The position numbers and the translations under genes were made by a program. The notes under the pieces are model-generated. The model saw nothing but the letters and a program-made list of their open reading frames with translations. It was not told where the DNA came from and made no database searches. Of a DNA stretch of 64,000 nucleotides, positions 26,880-34,325 are shown one piece after another. The DNA comes from Pseudomonas sp. ADAK13 (GTDB taxonomy: Bacteria; Pseudomonadota; Gammaproteobacteria; Pseudomonadales; Pseudomonadaceae): NCBI RefSeq assembly GCF_012935715.1, contig NZ_CP052860.1:558001-622000 (forward strand), written 5' to 3'. The first letter of the stretch is position 1. Every line of letters begins with the position of its first letter.

Positions 26880-27773
26880 TCACTCCAACGGCACCAACCA
26901 TTGCCCCGTTGTGTGTGCCAGATGATCGGTCAGCAAGCCCAGCAATTGTCCACCACTGCGCCAATGATGCCAGTACAGCGGCACATCGATCGGCTTATCT
27001 GGCAATAACTCCACCAGAACGCCCCTTTCCAGTTGGTCACGCACCTGCAATTCGGGCACCAGGCCCCAGCCCAATCCGGCTTCCGTCAGGCGGATAAACC
27101 CTTCGGACGATGGGCATAAATGGTGTTCGAAACCACCGTCAACGCCCAGGGAAGCCAGGTAGCGATGCTGCAGGAAATCATCCGGCCCGAACACCAACGC
27201 CGGCGTGCGGGCCAGTTGATCGGCGCGTACGCCCTCGGGAAAGTGCCGAGCGACAAACGCCGGGCTGGCCAGCGCCCGGTAACGCATGGCACCGAGCAAC
27301 AGGCTGCGGGCACCGGCCACCGGGCGTTCGCTGGCGCAAATGCAGGCCGCCACTTCGCCGGCGCGCATGCGCTTGAGGCCGACGGTCTGGTCTTCTACCA
27401 CCAGGTCCAGCAGCAGGTGCTGCTCGGCGCAGAAGTCACTCACCGCCTCGGCCCACCAGGTAGCCAGGCTGTCGGCATTCAAGGCGATGCGCAGGCGCTC
27501 GGGCATGCCCTCTTCATCCAGCGCGGGCACCTGGCTTTGCAGGTCGCGCTCCAGCAGCCGTACCTGTTGCACGTGGTTGAGCAAACGACGGCCGATTTCA
27601 GTGGGGGTCGGCGGCGTGGCCCGTACCAGCACCGGCTGGCCGACTCGCGCTTCCAGCAGCTTGATGCGCTGGGAAATCGCCGACTGGGAGATTCCCAGCA
27701 CCTGAGCGCCCCGCTCAAACCCGGCTTGTTCCACCACCGCTGCGAGGGCGGAAAGCAATTTATAGTCGAACAT
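26880..27773 (-). CDS. argP: LysR-type regulator ArgP (IciA)
   Basis: 297 aa. N-terminal winged helix typical of ArgP (MFDYKLLSALAAVVEQAGFERGAQVLGISQSAISQRIKLLEARVGQ) and a substrate-binding-like effector domain. In E. coli ArgP senses Lys/Arg and turns on the exporter gene argO. Here argP is divergent from the ACT-domain gene and argO, which supports the assignment. Confidence 0.9.
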   Translation of the reverse strand: MFDYKLLSALAAVVEQAGFERGAQVLGISQSAISQRIKLLEARVGQPVLVRATPPTPTEIGRRLLNHVQQVRLLERDLQSQVPALDEEGMPERLRIALNADSLATWWAEAVSDFCAEQHLLLDLVVEDQTVGLKRMRAGEVAACICASERPVAGARSLLLGAMRYRALASPAFVARHFPEGVRADQLARTPALVFGPDDFLQHRYLASLGVDGGFEHHLCPSSEGFIRLTEAGLGWGLVPELQVRDQLERGVLVELLPDKPIDVPLYWHHWRSGGQLLGLLTDHLAHTTGQWLVPLE

Positions 27774-27872
27774 CAGTTTTCCTAATGAGCGATCAGCAAT
27801 ATTGGTTTTTCTTATACAGCTTTGAACGGGAGAATAGCCAGCATCGCTTCTTCTTATTCAAGGACCCTCCAC

Positions 27873-28274
27873 ATGGCTGGCGAAACCGCCCTGGCAACCC
27901 TGCTGCGCAGCATGAGCCCACACCTCAACGAGGGCGACTACGTGTTCTGCACCCTGGCCGACAGCCGCATCCCCGAGGGATGCGAAGTGATCGGCAGCTT
28001 CCGCGAGCAGGAAGGCCTGACGCTGATCGTCGAGCGCCAGCAGGCTGAAAAGGCCGGGCTGGCGTTCGAGTATGTCGCGGCGTGGATCACCCTCAATGTG
28101 CATTCTGCCTTGGAAGCCGTGGGCCTGACCGCCGCGTTTGCCACAGCCCTGGGCACCGCCGGGATCAGCTGCAACGTGATTGCCGGCTACTACCACGATC
28201 ACCTGTTTGTCGGCCGCGCCGATGCCGAGCGCGCCATGACGGTGTTGCGGCAATTGGCGGCGGGCGGGGAGTAA
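27873..28274 (+). CDS. ACT domain-containing protein
   Basis: 133 aa with two ACT-like halves: GDYVFCTLADSRIPEGCEVIGSFREQEGLTLIVERQQAE and WITLNVHSALEAVGLTAAFATALGTAGISCNVIAGYYHDHLFVGRADAERAMTVL. The second is a classic ligand-binding ACT pattern. The start at 27873 has AAGGA eight bases upstream. It lies between argP and argO, 5 bp before argO, so it may sense the amino acid exported by ArgO; that role is inferred. Confidence 0.85.
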   Translation: MAGETALATLLRSMSPHLNEGDYVFCTLADSRIPEGCEVIGSFREQEGLTLIVERQQAEKAGLAFEYVAAWITLNVHSALEAVGLTAAFATALGTAGISCNVIAGYYHDHLFVGRADAERAMTVLRQLAAGGE

Positions 28275-28279
28275 ATCCT

Positions 28280-28882
28280 ATGTGGCAAAGTTATATGAAC
28301 GGCTTGCTGGTGGCCTTCGGCTTGATCATGGCGATTGGCACCCAGAACGCCTTTGTCCTGGCGCAAAGCCTGCGCCGTGAACATCACCTGCCTGTGGCGG
28401 CCTTGTGCGTGGTGTGCGATGCCATCCTGGTGGCGGCCGGTGTGTTCGGCCTGGCCACCGTGCTGGCGCATAACCCGGTACTGCTGGCGATCGCCCGGTG
28501 GGGCGGCGCGGCGTTCCTGTTGTGGTACGGCACCCTTGCCCTGCGCCGGGCCTGTTCGAAACAAAGCCTGGGCCAGGGCGAGCACCTCAAGGTGCGCTCC
28601 CTGAAGGCGGTGATGCTCAGCGCCCTGGCGGTGACCTTGCTCAACCCCCATGTGTATCTGGACACCGTCTTGTTGATCGGCTCCCTCGGCGCCCAGCAAA
28701 CCGAACCCGGCGCTTACGTGGCCGGTGCCGCCAGCGCTTCACTGCTGTGGTTCATGACCCTGGCACTGGGCGCGGCATGGCTGGCACCGTGGCTGGCGCG
28801 CCCCGCCACCTGGCGGATTCTGGACCTGCTGGTGGCCGCCATGATGTTCAGCGTGGCCTATCAATTAATCAGCGCAGCGTAG
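28280..28882 (+). CDS. argO: LysE/ArgO family amino-acid exporter
   Basis: 200 aa, about six membrane helices. LysE/ArgO signatures: GLIMAIGTQNAFVLAQSLRREHHLPVA at the N-terminus, LLWYGTLALRRA and TLLNPHVYLDTVLLIGS. It exports arginine and/or lysine from the cytosol. The ATG at 28280 follows the ACT gene stop by 5 bp. Its neighbour argP is the known regulator of this exporter type. Confidence 0.92.
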   Translation: MWQSYMNGLLVAFGLIMAIGTQNAFVLAQSLRREHHLPVAALCVVCDAILVAAGVFGLATVLAHNPVLLAIARWGGAAFLLWYGTLALRRACSKQSLGQGEHLKVRSLKAVMLSALAVTLLNPHVYLDTVLLIGSLGAQQTEPGAYVAGAASASLLWFMTLALGAAWLAPWLARPATWRILDLLVAAMMFSVAYQLISAA

Positions 28883-29057
28883 ATATTCCAAAACGCTCTG
28901 GAACCTCTATCCCACACAGTTGTTGCGTGGTTTTGCCGCACCCCCGGTGCTATGATCCAGCCCCTGCGCCGCAAAGAGTACAAACTCCCCGGCGCTTGTT
29001 TGGCCGCCCGTGATCGGCCTTGCGCTCACCGCAACTGACCTGATTAGGAGAATCATC

Positions 29058-29654
29058 ATGGCTTTCGAATTGCCGCCGCTGCCCTACGCACACGATGCCC
29101 TGCAGCCGCACATTTCCAAGGAAACCTTGGAATATCACCACGACAAGCACCACAACACCTATGTCGTGAACCTGAACAACCTGGTGCCTGGCACCGAGTT
29201 CGAAGGCAAGACCCTGGAAGAAATCGTCAAGTCTTCTTCGGGCGGCATCTTCAACAACGCCGCTCAGGTCTGGAACCACACCTTCTACTGGAACTGCCTG
29301 GCGCCAAACGCCGGCGGTCAACCTACCGGCGCACTGGCTGAGGCGATCAACGCCGCCTTCGGTTCGTTCGACAAGTTCAAGGAAGAGTTCACCAAGACTT
29401 CCGTCGGCACCTTCGGTTCCGGTTGGGGCTGGCTGGTGAAAAAGGCTGACGGTTCCCTGGCCCTGGCCAGCACCATCGGCGCCGGCAACCCGCTGACCAG
29501 CGGCGACACCCCGCTGCTGACCTGCGACGTCTGGGAACACGCTTACTACATCGACTACCGCAACGTGCGTCCAAAGTATGTGGAAGCGTTCTGGAACCTG
29601 GTCAACTGGAAGTTCGTGGCTGAGCAGTTCGAAGGCAAAACCTTCACCGCTTAA
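29058..29654 (+). CDS. sodB: Superoxide dismutase [Fe]
   Basis: 198 aa. It dismutates superoxide in the cytosol. The N-terminal [35 protein letters not shown] and the C-terminal [11 protein letters not shown] give the metal ligands (His27, His74 region in NHTFYW, Asp and His in DVWEH). The [17 protein letters not shown] segment is typical of the Fe form. Strong SD TAGGAG. Monocistronic with its own terminator. Confidence 0.96.
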   Translation: MAFELPPLPYAHDALQPHISKETLEYHHDKHHNTYVVNLNNLVPGTEFEGKTLEEIVKSSSGGIFNNAAQVWNHTFYWNCLAPNAGGQPTGALAEAINAAFGSFDKFKEEFTKTSVGTFGSGWGWLVKKADGSLALASTIGAGNPLTSGDTPLLTCDVWEHAYYIDYRNVRPKYVEAFWNLVNWKFVAEQFEGKTFTA

Positions 29655-29674
29655 GTACTGCTTGCAGTAGAGAG

Positions 29675-29700
29675 AGCCCGGCGATTGCCGGGCTTTTTTG
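29675..29700 (+). terminator. Intrinsic terminator of sodB
   Basis: Stem AGCCCGGC/GCCGGGCT with loop GATT followed by six T, about 20 bp beyond the sodB stop. Confidence 0.92.
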
Positions 29701-29729
29701 TGGGCATAACAATTTGTCATCCCTGCGCC

Positions 29730-29758
29730 GGAACTCACTAATAGTCTTTTGCCACGTA
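29730..29758 (+). promoter_or_regulatory. hrp-box-like ECF promoter before the 74-aa gene
   Basis: GGAACT (29730-29735), 16 bp, CCACGTA (29752-29758). This fits the HrpL consensus GGAACC-N15/16-CCACNNA except for one base. The convergent micro-gene has GGAACT-N16-TCACTCA at the same distance from shared leader motifs. Which ECF sigma factor reads it is unknown. Confidence 0.5.
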
Positions 29759-29803
29759 ATCAACGAGAGGAATTGATCTCTCTTACCTGTCGGAGAAATA
29801 ACA

Positions 29804-30028
29804 ATGACAATAGGCGCACTGGCAGCACTTCCTGTAGTAGGCGACTTGTTAAAAGCAGCGATTCCTGTGGTTGGCGATATCGTCAAGGCGGTCACGCCAT
29901 TGATCCAACCCTTCGCAGATGCCCTGGCTAAGAAGATAGGAGGCGAGGAGCAGGAGTCCCCAAGCAAGTCCATCGAGTTCTCCAAAGGCTTGGACGCTGA
30001 AAAGCTGACGATTACCTTCAAGTCCTAA
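29804..30028 (+). CDS. Small amphipathic protein, 74 aa, unknown
   Basis: ATG with TCGGAG eight bases upstream. The N-terminal half holds two tandem 11-residue repeats, PVVGDLLKA (10-18) and PVVGDIVKA (21-29), likely amphipathic helices; the second half is polar (GGEEQESPSKSIEFSKGLDAEKLTITFKS). No signal peptide of standard form. The promoter and leader match those of the convergent gene at 30176-30337. It could be a secreted or membrane-active peptide; I know no family for it. As I recall, sodB and bifA are adjacent in P. aeruginosa (PA4366-PA4367), so this pair would be an insertion. Confidence 0.65.
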   Translation: MTIGALAALPVVGDLLKAAIPVVGDIVKAVTPLIQPFADALAKKIGGEEQESPSKSIEFSKGLDAEKLTITFKS

Positions 30029-30175
30029 CAGCAACGCCACCCTTTATCCCTGCGCCGGGCCAGAGCGGGATGTTGCATGGCACAAACTGAAAAAAACAGC
30101 ACGCAAGAGATGGCGGAAAGACCTCTCTCCGCCCCCTCTTGCGACACAGGATCGACAGGGATAAACAAGCCCTCA

Positions 30176-30337
30176 TCAGAACTTGATTTGCTGCTGTTGA
30201 TTCATAGCGCTCCCAGCAAAATTGCTTACAGCGCCCAACGCCTGTTTTGCGACGTCTGCCGCCACGCCTGCTGCCTGGCCTACCAAGGGAAGGACCACGG
30301 GTGCCAACGCTGCGGCGGCCGCTCCTGCTGCGATCAT
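30176..30337 (-). CDS. Small hydrophobic protein, 53 aa, unknown
   Basis: ATG at 30337 with TCGGAG nine bases upstream. The sequence is Ala/Val/Gly-rich (MIAAGAAAAALAPVVLPLVGQ) with one long hydrophobic or amphipathic helix and a Gln-rich tail ending in IKF. It is convergent with the 74-aa gene and has the same leader motifs at nearly identical spacing. The frame extends 26 codons upstream, but that part crosses the leader. The type (bacteriocin-like, secreted helper, membrane peptide) is open. Confidence 0.6.
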   Translation of the reverse strand: MIAAGAAAAALAPVVLPLVGQAAGVAADVAKQALGAVSNFAGSAMNQQQQIKF

Positions 30338-30384
30338 AAGTAAATACTCCGAAATAGAATGAAAGGCGTATTCCTCTCCCGACC

Positions 30385-30413
30385 TGAGTGAACCGTTGCG
30401 GAAATTTAGTTCC
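30385..30413 (-). promoter_or_regulatory. hrp-box-like ECF promoter before the 53-aa gene
   Basis: Minus strand: GGAACT (30408-30413), 16 bp, TCACTCA (30385-30391). Both this and the 29730 site are followed by GAGAGGAAT starting exactly 29 bp after GGAACT. Confidence 0.45.
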
Positions 30414-30522
30414 ACTTTTCGTAACTTTTTGCGCCTGCCGCAATGTCCCTTTGACTGCCCTCACTGGATTGCCAATACTCATGGCATATTGAGGCTACCC
30501 GCATGGAACAAGGAATAACCCT

Positions 30523-32580
30523 TTGAAGCTGGAACTCAAAAACAGCTTGTCGGTGAAGTTGCTACGGGTGGTACTGCTTTCGGCATTGGCAGTGGGCGTG
30601 GTACTGAGCGCGGCGCAGATCGTCTTTGATGCGTACAAGACGCGCCAGGCCGTGGCCGGTGACGCCCAGCGCATCCTCGACATGTTTCGCGACCCCTCGA
30701 CCCAGGCCGTCTACAGCCTGGACCGGGAGATGGGCATGCAGGTCATCGAAGGCCTGTTCCAGGACGATGCCGTGCGCATGGCCTCCATCGGCCACCCCAA
30801 CGAAACCATGCTCGCGGAAAAAACCCGCGACCTGCAACAATCCCCGAGCCGCTGGCTGACCGACCTGATTCTGGGCCAGGAGCGCACTTTCACCACGCCG
30901 CTGGTGGGGCGCGGGCCTTACAGCGAGTACTACGGTGACCTGAGCATCACCCTCGACACCGCCACCTACGGCAAAGGGTTTCTCGTCAGCTCAGTGATCA
31001 TTTTTATCTCCGGGGTGCTGCGAGCCCTGGCCATGGGCCTGGTGTTGTACCTGGTTTATCACTGGCTGCTGACCAAGCCGCTCTCGCGAATCATAGAGCA
31101 CCTGAGTTCGATCAACCCCGACCGCCCCAGCGAGCACAAGATCCCGCAGCTGAAAGGCCACGAGAAAAACGAACTGGGGATCTGGATCAACACCGCCAAC
31201 CAGTTGCTCGAATCCATCGAGCGCAATACGCACTTGCGCCATGAGGCGGAAAACAGCCTGCTGCGCATGGCCCAATACGACTTTCTCACCGGTTTGCCGA
31301 ACCGCCAGAAACTGCAGGAGCAACTGGACAAGATCCTGATCGACGCCGGCCGCCGGCAACGTCGGGTCGCCGTGTTGTGTGTGGGGCTGGATGACTTCAA
31401 AAGCGTCAACGAGCAGTTCACCTACCAGGCCGGCGACCAGTTGCTGCTGGCCCTCGCCGACCGCCTGCGCGCCCACAGCGGCCGCCTGGGTGCCCTGGCC
31501 CGACTGGGCGGCGACCAGTTCGCCCTGGTGCAGGCCGATATCGAGCAGCCTTATGAAGCCGCCGAGCTGGCACAAAGCATCCTCGATGACCTGGAAGCGG
31601 AGTTCGCCCTCGACGATGGGCACGAGCAAATCCGCCTGCGCGCCACCATCGGCATCACCCTGTTCCCGGAAGACGGCGACAGCACCGAGAAGTTGCTGCA
31701 AAAAGCCGAACAGACCATGACCCTGGCCAAGAGCCGCTCGCGCAACCGCTACCAGTTCTATATCGCCAGCGTCGACAGCGAAATGCGCCGCCGCCGCGAG
31801 CTGGAAAAAGACTTGCGCGATGCCTTGAGCCGTGAGCAGTTCCACCTGGTGTACCAGCCACAGATCAGCTACCTCGACCACCGCGTGGTGGGGATCGAAG
31901 CCTTGATTCGCTGGCAGCACCCGGAGCACGGCCTGGTGCCACCCGACCTGTTTATCCCGCTGGCGGAACAGAACGGCACCATCATTGCCATCGGCGAATG
32001 GGTCCTGGACCAGGCCTGCCGGCAACTGCGGGAATGGCACGACCTGGGTTTCACCGAGCTGCGCATGGCGGTCAACCTGTCGACGGTGCAACTGCACCAC
32101 GCCGAGCTCCCACGGGTGGTCAACAACCTGCTGCAAATCTACCGCCTGCCGCCCCGTAGCCTGGAGCTGGAAGTCACCGAGACCGGCCTGATGGAAGACA
32201 TCAGCACCGCCGCACAGCACCTGCTGAGCCTGCGCCGCTCCGGCGCGCTGATTGCGATTGATGACTTCGGCACCGGCTATTCGTCCCTGAGCTATCTGAA
32301 AAGCCTGCCGCTGGACAAGATCAAGATCGACAAGAGTTTCGTCCAGGACCTGCTGGATGACGACGACGATGCGACCATCGTGCGGGCGATCATCCAGCTC
32401 GGCAAAAGCCTCGGCATGCAGGTGATCGCCGAAGGCGTGGAGACCGCCGAACAGGAGGCCTACATCATCTCCGAGGGCTGTCACGAAGGTCAGGGCTACC
32501 ACTACAGCAAACCCCTGCCGGCGCGGGAGTTGGTGGCCTATTTGAAACAGGCCCAGCGCAACAACGCCGCCATTCTCTGA
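30523..32580 (+). CDS. bifA: BifA-type c-di-GMP phosphodiesterase (GGDQF-EAL)
   Basis: 685 aa. Two membrane segments (about 13-35 and 155-180) enclose a periplasmic sensor region, then a HAMP-like linker, a GGDEF domain (about 250-415) and an EAL domain (about 430-680). The GGDEF signature is altered to GGDQF (329-333), so cyclase activity is unlikely. The EAL site is intact (EALIRW 459-464, EVTETGLMED, DDFGTGYSSL, EGVET). It degrades c-di-GMP and controls biofilm and swarming. TTG start with AAGGA eight bases upstream. The sodB neighbour matches P. aeruginosa bifA (PA4367). Confidence 0.93.
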   Translation: MKLELKNSLSVKLLRVVLLSALAVGVVLSAAQIVFDAYKTRQAVAGDAQRILDMFRDPSTQAVYSLDREMGMQVIEGLFQDDAVRMASIGHPNETMLAEKTRDLQQSPSRWLTDLILGQERTFTTPLVGRGPYSEYYGDLSITLDTATYGKGFLVSSVIIFISGVLRALAMGLVLYLVYHWLLTKPLSRIIEHLSSINPDRPSEHKIPQLKGHEKNELGIWINTANQLLESIERNTHLRHEAENSLLRMAQYDFLTGLPNRQKLQEQLDKILIDAGRRQRRVAVLCVGLDDFKSVNEQFTYQAGDQLLLALADRLRAHSGRLGALARLGGDQFALVQADIEQPYEAAELAQSILDDLEAEFALDDGHEQIRLRATIGITLFPEDGDSTEKLLQKAEQTMTLAKSRSRNRYQFYIASVDSEMRRRRELEKDLRDALSREQFHLVYQPQISYLDHRVVGIEALIRWQHPEHGLVPPDLFIPLAEQNGTIIAIGEWVLDQACRQLREWHDLGFTELRMAVNLSTVQLHHAELPRVVNNLLQIYRLPPRSLELEVTETGLMEDISTAAQHLLSLRRSGALIAIDDFGTGYSSLSYLKSLPLDKIKIDKSFVQDLLDDDDDATIVRAIIQLGKSLGMQVIAEGVETAEQEAYIISEGCHEGQGYHYSKPLPARELVAYLKQAQRNNAAIL

Positions 32581-32663
32581 GGCGATGCCGGCCACCGGGA
32601 GCACGCGCACCGGTGGCCGGCAAATCGATACTAAATATTTCCTACTTATAACCCTTTACACAA

Positions 32664-32682
32664 AATGCAAATCTTTCGCATT
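32664..32682. promoter_or_regulatory. Weak Fur-box candidate before icmP
   Basis: AATGCAAATCTTTCGCATT is an imperfect 7-1-7 inverted repeat resembling Pseudomonas Fur sites, about 60 bp before the start. The match is partial. Confidence 0.3.
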
Positions 32683-32742
32683 ATGTCGCAGTTTTGCGCG
32701 CCCCCCGCGTGCCCCATCAACAACCGAAGCAGGATGTTCGCC

Positions 32743-34080
32743 ATGATTCGTATGCCCCTGGCCACCGCCAGCCTTCTCGCCATTGCCATTTCGCTCGCCG
32801 GTTGCGGTGAAGGCAAAGACAAGGCCGCCGCGCCTCAAGCCCCGGCCGCCGCCAGCACTACCGCCCCGGCGGCTGCCCCGGCAGGCCAGGTTGACGAAGC
32901 CGCCGCCAAGGCGGTGGTCGCGCATTACGCAGACATGGTGTTCGCGGTGTACAGCGATGCCGAGTCCACCGCGAAAACCCTGCAAACCGCGATCGACACC
33001 TTCCTCGCCAACCCGAACGACGACACCCTGAAAGCGGCCCGTACCGCCTGGATCGCCGCTCGTGTGCCCTACCTACAGAGTGAAGTGTTCCGTTTCGGCA
33101 ACACCATCATTGACGACTGGGAAGGCCAGGTGAACGCCTGGCCCCTGGACGAAGGCCTGATCGACTACGTCGACAAGACCTACGAACACGCCCTGGGCAA
33201 CCCTGGTGCCACCGCCAACATCATTGCCAATAACGAGATCCAGGTCGGCGAAGACAAGGTCGACGTGAAAGACATCACTCCGGAAAAACTCGCCAGCCTG
33301 AATGAGCTGGGCGGTTCCGAGGCCAACGTTGCCACCGGCTACCACGCGATTGAATTCCTGCTCTGGGGCCAGGACCTGAACGGCACCGGCCCGGGCGCCG
33401 GCAACCGTCCAGCCTCGGACTACATGACCGGTGATGGCGCCACTGGCGGCCACAACGAGCGTCGCCGCACCTACCTGCGCGCCGTGACGCAACTGTTGGT
33501 CAGCGACCTGGAAGAGATGGTCGGCAACTGGAAACCCAACGTCGAAGACAACTACCGCGCCACGCTGGAAGCAGAGCCTGCAACCGATGGCCTGCGCAAA
33601 ATGCTGTTCGGCATGGGTAGCCTGTCCCTGGGCGAACTGGCCGGTGAGCGCATGAAGGTTTCCCTGGAAGCCAACTCGCCCGAAGACGAACAGGATTGCT
33701 TCAGCGACAACACCCACAACTCGCACTTCTATGACGCCAAGGGTATTCGTAACGTTTACCTGGGCGAGTACACCCGCACCGACGGCACCAAAATGACCGG
33801 CGCCAGCCTGTCGTCCCTGGTGGCCAAGGCGGACCCGGCTGCCGACGCAACCCTGAAGGCTGACCTGGCATCGACCGAAGCGAAGATCCAGGTGATGGTG
33901 GATCACGCCAACAACGGTGAGCACTACGACCAACTAATCGCCGCCGGTAACGACAAAGGCAATCAGATCGTGCGTGATGCCATCGCCGCGCTGGTGAAGC
34001 AGACCGGTTCGATCGAACAGGCCGCTGGCAAGCTGGGCATCAGCGACTTGAACCCGGATAACGCCGATCACGAGTTCTGA
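32743..34080 (+). CDS. icmP: Imelysin-family lipoprotein IcmP-like
   Basis: 445 aa. Lipoprotein signal peptide with lipobox LAGC (Cys21), then an Ala/Pro-rich linker (about 30-50) and an imelysin domain. The family motif GxHxxE is present as GYHAIEFLLWGQD. P. aeruginosa IcmP (PA4370) was described as an insulin-cleaving outer-membrane metalloproteinase; related imelysins are iron-regulated and may bind iron. The start at 32743 has AGGA eight bases upstream; the 26-codon extension lacks a signal peptide. Confidence 0.85.
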   Translation: MIRMPLATASLLAIAISLAGCGEGKDKAAAPQAPAAASTTAPAAAPAGQVDEAAAKAVVAHYADMVFAVYSDAESTAKTLQTAIDTFLANPNDDTLKAARTAWIAARVPYLQSEVFRFGNTIIDDWEGQVNAWPLDEGLIDYVDKTYEHALGNPGATANIIANNEIQVGEDKVDVKDITPEKLASLNELGGSEANVATGYHAIEFLLWGQDLNGTGPGAGNRPASDYMTGDGATGGHNERRRTYLRAVTQLLVSDLEEMVGNWKPNVEDNYRATLEAEPATDGLRKMLFGMGSLSLGELAGERMKVSLEANSPEDEQDCFSDNTHNSHFYDAKGIRNVYLGEYTRTDGTKMTGASLSSLVAKADPAADATLKADLASTEAKIQVMVDHANNGEHYDQLIAAGNDKGNQIVRDAIAALVKQTGSIEQAAGKLGISDLNPDNADHEF

Positions 34081-34083
34081 TCA

Positions 34084-34218
34084 CTGTGGCGAGCGGGCTT
34101 GCCCCGCGCTGGGCTGCGCAGCAGCCCTAATAGCAAACGCCGAGTTCTTCCTGAAAGAACCCGGCGTTTTTTTTGGGGCCGCTACGCAGCCCAGCGCGGG
34201 GCAAGCCCGCTCGCCACA
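34084..34218. repeat. REPIN type B enclosing a terminator
   Basis: Arms CTGTGGCGAGCGGGCTTGCC and inverse, extended through GCGCTGGGCTGCG. The spacer between the two REPs is occupied by an intrinsic terminator. Confidence 0.9.
34135..34175 (+). terminator. Intrinsic terminator of icmP, inside the REPIN
   Basis: Stem AAACGCCG-A-GTTCTT / AAAGAAC-CCGGCGTT with loop CCTG, followed by a run of eight T. It is 55 bp beyond the icmP stop. Confidence 0.88.
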
Positions 34219-34325
34219 AAAATCCCACTCACCACCGGGTTCATACCCTCTCAGCTGTGCCCCGGTTTACTTGCCCTGCACCGCAGGTAGAATGGCGCCT
34301 TTCCCTGTCACACCGAGCGGACCTC

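Noticed and set aside
29719..30058. 13 bp direct repeat ATCCCTGCGCCGG as a target-site duplication around the 74-aa gene
   Set aside because: The right copy overlaps the TTTATCCCTG motif that both micro-genes carry after their stops, so a shared 3' element explains part of it better than insertion; not enough evidence for a mobile element.
30018..30482. 154-codon minus-strand ORF over the micro-gene region
   Set aside because: It crosses both the shared 3' motifs and the 53-aa gene leader; no SD; the shorter 53-aa frame has one.
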